From positions 5,121 through 13,712 of the forward strand of contig DDFO01000001.1 of assembly GCA_002337215.1 (NCBI GenBank): DNA of 8,592 nt. The letters are read 5' to 3'. Below the pieces are notes generated by a model. It had not been told where the DNA came from and searched no databases. It worked only from the letters and a program-made list of their open reading frames with translations. The stretch is from Phycisphaerales bacterium UBA1926 (GTDB lineage: Bacteria; Planctomycetota; Phycisphaerae; Phycisphaerales; UBA1924). Shown here one piece after another: positions 6,901 through 8,592 of the stretch. Position 1 is the first letter of the stretch. Each line of letters begins with the position of its first letter. Both the position numbers and the translations under genes were made by a program.

Positions 6901-7801
6901 TCGCGAGCGATGGCTCGAGTTCATCGGCGGCGGTGTTGATTGATCGGTCGAGCGGGACGGGTGTTAAGGGCACGCCGGACGACAGCCGGGCTCGGTAGAG
7001 GTCGAACCCCCCGGCACCCCCGTCGCGGGCCGAGGAGAAGTAGAGAAAATCCCCGGCCGGAGAGAACGCGGGAGAGAGATCGTCGGCGGGGCTCGAGAGC
7101 GTGCCGTCGCGGACCGCGGGTCTCCCGTCAGTGCTCCGGTAGAGATCGAAGCCGCTCGCGGCGTTTCCCTGCCCCGCCTCGGCGGTGGGGCGGTCAGAAC
7201 TGAAGTACAGAACCGTCCGAGGGATCACCGCGCCGGAACCGGGGTCCGCGGCTTCGGTTGTCGAGAGCGTCGGCGAGATGTCATCGTTCGGGCTGTTGAC
7301 CGAAGGCCCGAGCGGTTCGGGTGTGCCAGGCGTCCCTTCGTTCAGAGGCGATCGCCACAGATCAACACCGCCGATCGACCCCGGGCGATCGCTCGCGAAG
7401 TAGAGCCACGCGCCGTCGGGGGACAACGCCGCGCCGAACTCGTTGTCGGGGGTGTTGATCGGCAGCGGTTCAGGCTCGCCCCATCCGGAGCCATCACGCC
7501 GCGCGATATACAGGTCGGCATCGCCGTCAGCGGAGAACCGTGTGAAATACGCCGCATCGCCCATCGCGGTGATCTCCGGATCGCCTTCATCGCCCGGTGA
7601 GTTGATCGACTCGCCGAGCCCCGTCGGGGGGCGCCACAGGATGTCCCGCAGCGCGGCCTGTCCGAGCTCGGCGCGGATCGGTCCGTCGTCGGTGTAGAAC
7701 TCGGCGCGGTTCGGGCCGAGCCACCAATACCCGGCACCGGCGACGCAGGCCACCACACCGATCGCGAGCAGGGCGGGCACGAATCCGGAGCGTTTCGGCA
7801 T
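3974..7801 (-). CDS. PD40-repeat membrane protein with TonB-like helix and tandem carboxypeptidase-regulatory-like domains
   Basis: 1275 residues. The ATG at 7801 is preceded by GGGAG at 6 nt, 26 nt after the exbD stop; a longer frame would overlap exbD and lacks support. Helix 1 is at about 7-29. Residues 66-322 hold five PD40-type repeats (N-S/T-P..D, LYF.SDR, G.DLYR), as in TolB propellers. Helix 2 is at about 342-362 and helix 3 at about 383-403. Helix 3 reads LLSLLIHGG, with Ser387 and His391 in the S-x3-H spacing of the TonB helix (E. coli TonB LLSVCIHGA). Residues 404-820 are a low-complexity Ser/Pro/Arg/Glu linker. Residues 822-905 and 1051-1134 are carboxypeptidase-regulatory-like domains (TGEVVD.ESGETIAGA..), each followed by a related beta domain. 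Predicted topology is N-in, propeller outside, short cytoplasmic loop, then linker and beta domains outside. With ExbB and ExbD upstream, it is probably the energy transducer of a pmf-driven envelope complex. No TonB C-terminal domain is visible. The partner and substrate are unknown. Confidence 0.93.
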   Translation of the reverse strand: MPKRSGFVPALLAIGVVACVAGAGYWWLGPNRAEFYTDDGPIRAELGQAALRDILWRPPTGLGESINSPGDEGDPEITAMGDAAYFTRFSADGDADLYIARRDGSGWGEPEPLPINTPDNEFGAALSPDGAWLYFASDRPGSIGGVDLWRSPLNEGTPGTPEPLGPSVNSPNDDISPTLSTTEAADPGSGAVIPRTVLYFSSDRPTAEAGQGNAASGFDLYRSTDGRPAVRDGTLSSPADDLSPAFSPAGDFLYFSSARDGGAGGFDLYRARLSSGVPLTPVPLDRSINTAADELEPSLAMEGFALQFASDRGGDHTDLYRAVSREVYLATDSRRAMVADLLKLLPWILAALALVLLLALLTRSVRDISWQGRLATLGLMARCVLLSLLIHGGIMAVLAMMHVPPTTGTLAADDGTVRVTLASSGMRRSIEAQLRPSHAAVNLSHEEPSVPSLSASPSEREPFPDAVLAPTVRASAPDRLERFAPERRSESRSEPLADRSNEAFDAPPIPEQSSDAAELQSLSVPAPRSPSSHVEPLQSARASQIDIASPASAVAVPTRSSDRFEPDGSLQSAEPTDLVEPPLMTARNGNRRIADSPRATPDLPDEPIASEPALTFTLPGVSHAAPVREQSEQESIAHAARQSRDLSSTDVSMKLDRTPSVRTEFDPTVSAPDTAPSDPRDRIEIARPSSGDRTTEPRRTTDFALDLPDLVDAVGPVSPPTPRAEGEPGEPASDTATTGTQPSRSPIAELAVPSVSARRSALSEIEPGEIAERSVDALEPAARKAEASAARDRDAAGVLYGLDLPVFADPPSPDLAVPSATRMLTGEVVDRESGETIAGASVRLDHEKSADVRVFTDDLGRFVLPFGEIPENAALTASHSGYTPHAVNIVESDIARREPVRIKLSPINADIIAFEEEPEVHHLGNDEFSGRINSQFQRRTEGTRLAMRFTIPPERHTAGFNAAEFRLVTKGSQLENRVFLNGDRIGVLAESPGDGSFGEQAILAPIDRLQPGENVLEIRAVKRRDTDIDDFEFVNVRLVFDPENAAGDRTPSIRGVALDASSDEPINGARVTLDLHGRMPIVALTDENGRFRLKADAMPEHAAIIATHPSYEPFAVGVDRRDVLDAEALVLRLREDTRLEIAAEATPTVRHLGDDAFGGAINSRFQRASEGLEITLDFTIDPSLLRVAHQAELVMLAKGLETNPPIGLNGREVGRLAHSPGDGRFAEQRVVVPVELLRGGLNSVTLRSVRERSDHDDFEVVNVGLRIVPKLRSVY
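3998..4651 (-). repeat. C-terminal module, copy 2 (CarboxypepD_reg-like plus beta domain)
   Basis: Residues 1051-1268 of the 1275-residue protein. The first part (SIRGVALDASSDEPINGA) has the carboxypeptidase-regulatory beta-sandwich pattern. The second part starts HLGDDAFGGAINSRFQR and ends DDFEVVNVGLRIVP. It matches copy 1 block by block, so it arose by internal duplication. The beta domain (LNG, then L..G.N.V.LR) looks like a galactose-binding-type jelly roll, which is inference. Confidence 0.8.
4676..5338 (-). repeat. C-terminal module, copy 1 (CarboxypepD_reg-like plus beta domain)
   Basis: Residues 822-1042 of the 1275-residue protein. It has a carboxypeptidase-regulatory-like part (LTGEVVDRESGETIAGASV, TDDLGRFVLPF), then a beta part starting HLGNDEFSGRINSQFQR and ending DDFEFVNVRLVF. 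SPGDG.F.EQ and DDFE.VNV are shared with copy 2. Carboxypeptidase-regulatory-like domains also occur at the N-terminus of many TonB-dependent receptors. Confidence 0.8.
5342..6592 (-). other. Coding segment for a disordered linker of about 417 residues
   Basis: Residues 404-820 are rich in Ser, Pro, Arg, Glu, Asp and Ala, with almost no aromatic or long hydrophobic stretches and no visible periodic repeat. The linker follows the TonB-like helix directly, the place of the Pro-rich spacer in TonB. It has mixed charge and lacks the Lys-Pro and Glu-Pro tracts of E. coli TonB, and it is far longer. It could span the periplasm. Confidence 0.7.
6593..6655 (-). other. TonB-like transmembrane helix with Ser-x3-His motif
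   Basis: Residues 383-403 contain LLSLLIHGGIMAVLAMM. Ser387 and His391 have the spacing of Ser16 and His20 of E. coli TonB, both needed there for coupling to ExbB/ExbD (established knowledge). The preceding loop (363-382) has Arg residues at 363, 366, 373 and 382, which suits an in-to-out helix as in TonB. Confidence 0.6.
6836..7606 (-). repeat. Five PD40 (TolB-type beta-propeller) repeats
   Basis: The repeats are centred at residues about 66-102, 115-151, 168-223, 234-272 and 288-322 of the 1275-residue protein. They share an N-S/T-P or S-S-P lead with following acids, a LYF.S.R strand and a (G).DLYR or DLW turn. The third repeat carries an insertion of roughly 18 residues and the fifth is the most diverged. 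Five motifs are fewer than the six blades of TolB, so a sixth diverged blade or an open propeller is possible. Confidence 0.85.
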
Positions 7802-7827
7802 GATCGTCTCCCGTCGGTGCCGCTGGG

Positions 7828-8247
7828 TCAGTTCATGGGCACGGTGTCGAGGAACGGCGCGTCGATCCCGGACGCCTTGCACACATCCAAGACGCGGGCA
7901 ACATCGCCGTACGCGACGTCACGGTCCCCGCGGACGGACACTTTCTGCTCGGGATTCACATCCACGGCTTCGGCGATGACCGTGCGAAGCCCATCGAGCG
8001 TCATGGTCGTCCCGCCGACGATCAGCGATCCATCGCCCCGCACATTGATGACGATCTCTCGCAGCATCGTGGTGATCGGGCCGCCCGACTCGGCCTCGGG
8101 CAGCGCGATCTGGATCTCGCGTTCCGATTGCTGGTAGGTCGTCGCCACCAGGAAGAAGATCAGCAGCAGGAACACCATGTCGATGATCGGCGTCATCTCG
8201 ATCGAGGGCCCGGTCTCGGTTTGTTTCGCGGCGATGATCACACGCAT
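7828..8247 (-). CDS. exbD: ExbD/TolR-family proton-channel accessory protein
   Basis: 139 residues, the usual length for the family. It has a short cytoplasmic N-terminus, one transmembrane helix at about 19-41 (EMTPIIDMVFLLLIFFLV) and a periplasmic domain. Asp23 in the TPIID segment matches the essential membrane Asp of ExbD (Asp25) and TolR (Asp23), the proton-path residue. The periplasmic part has the expected pattern (IVINVRGDGSLIVGG near the strand-turn, VSVRGDRDVAYGDVARVLDVCKASG). It would form a pmf-driven complex with the ExbB-like protein encoded just upstream and energise the transducer encoded 26 nt downstream. ExbD versus TolR cannot be settled from sequence alone. The GTG at 8241 is an alternative and possibly better start, giving 137 residues. 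Confidence 0.93.
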   Translation of the reverse strand: MRVIIAAKQTETGPSIEMTPIIDMVFLLLIFFLVATTYQQSEREIQIALPEAESGGPITTMLREIVINVRGDGSLIVGGTTMTLDGLRTVIAEAVDVNPEQKVSVRGDRDVAYGDVARVLDVCKASGIDAPFLDTVPMN

Positions 8248-8255
8248 TCTCCCCT
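8248..8255 (-). promoter_or_regulatory. Ribosome binding site that questions the exbD start
   Basis: AGGGGAGA lies directly before the ATG at 8247, leaving only 1 nt between the GGGGAG core and the ATG. The in-frame GTG at 8241 is 7 nt from the core, an optimal distance. GTG may therefore be the true start of exbD, with the ATG used little or not at all. Confidence 0.5.
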
Positions 8256-8288
8256 GGAACTCGACACGCCGGTCGATTCACACTCGAA

Positions 8289-8592
8289 TCACAAATCCGA
8301 CGACACACCAACGGATTCATGCGGCTTGGCTTCTTGCCTGATCTCTCCGTTCACCGCCGCGGATTCGTCCGAGAGTTTGTTCTCGATCGCTTGCCCGCTC
8401 GGTGTCGCCGAGGTGACGGGAGGTCGGTTCTGGAGCAGGCAGCGTTCGACAAGAAGCACCGCGAGCCGATCCAGTTCTCGTGTCAGCCGCTCGATGCGTG
8501 CCGCGAGCCAGTGGTAGAAGATCACCGTCGGCATCGCGACGAGGAGGCCGGCCGCGGTGGTGATCATCGCTTCGTAGATGCCCCCCGCGAGC
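8289..8592 (-). CDS. exbB: MotA/TolQ/ExbB proton-channel protein, C-terminal part (cut by window edge)
   Basis: The last 100 residues or so are present; the 5' end lies beyond the right edge. The visible sequence begins LAGGIYEAMITTAAGLLVAMP, the family's signature last transmembrane helix with its conserved small and Thr residues, then IFYHWLAARIERL, the cytoplasmic amphipathic helix. A tail of about 60 residues follows (from about ELDRLAV to the end SVGVSSDL), hydrophilic and without a recognised domain. The stop is 41 nt before exbD on the same strand, so the two are almost certainly cotranscribed. The family forms the proton-conducting pentamer around ExbD. Naming it ExbB rather than TolQ rests on general resemblance. 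Confidence 0.9.
   Translation of the reverse strand, partial: LAGGIYEAMITTAAGLLVAMPTVIFYHWLAARIERLTRELDRLAVLLVERCLLQNRPPVTSATPSGQAIENKLSDESAAVNGEIRQEAKPHESVGVSSDL

Noticed and set aside
7802..7882. Upstream extension of the large membrane protein into exbD (27 extra residues)
   Set aside because: The extension is basic and unlike a signal, overlaps the exbD coding region, and the ATG at 7801 has GGGAG at the right spacing followed directly by a membrane anchor.

Overview
The window is GC-rich, and every convincing gene in it lies on the minus strand. It most likely comes from a Planctomycetota genome, probably of the Phycisphaerae type. That assignment is inferred from style: a very large secreted protein with cohesin-like, HYR and dockerin-type domains, and an ExbB/ExbD pair next to a giant PD40-repeat membrane protein. 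No rRNA, tRNA, mobile element or CRISPR array was seen.

Right part (8592 down to 3974), read on the minus strand: an apparent three-gene operon. It holds the C-terminal end of a MotA/TolQ/ExbB proton-channel protein (cut by the window edge), a complete ExbD/TolR-family protein, and a 1275-residue protein that starts 26 nt after the exbD stop. The large protein has an N-terminal membrane anchor, about five PD40 (TolB-like propeller) repeats, two more membrane helices, a roughly 417-residue disordered linker, and two tandem copies of a carboxypeptidase-regulatory-like domain plus a second beta domain. Its third helix carries the Ser-x3-His pattern of the TonB transmembrane helix (LLS..IHG), in the correct in-to-out orientation. 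I therefore infer a TonB/Tol-like, proton-motive-force-coupled envelope machine whose energy transducer is fused to a propeller and to beta domains, with no recognisable TonB C-terminal domain. This is the most interesting system here.

Middle (3973 down to 2995): about 980 bases without a confident gene. The half nearest the ExbB/ExbD operon holds two short minus-strand frames with coding-like composition (34 and 83 codons), which could be small genes or remnants. The other half is AT-richer and looks like a promoter and leader region for the next gene. It contains a candidate sigma70-like promoter, an RNA hairpin and a 7-bp inverted repeat (TGTTGTA-N11-TACAACA) 39 nt upstream of that gene's start.

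Left part (2994 down to 37): a 985-residue secreted modular protein. It has a signal peptide, a cohesin-like domain, an HYR domain apparently split by an inserted lectin-like domain of about 240 residues, and five dockerin/EF-hand calcium loops. A GC-rich hairpin follows its stop codon at the window edge. The sequence does not show whether this surface protein and the ExbB/ExbD operon work together.
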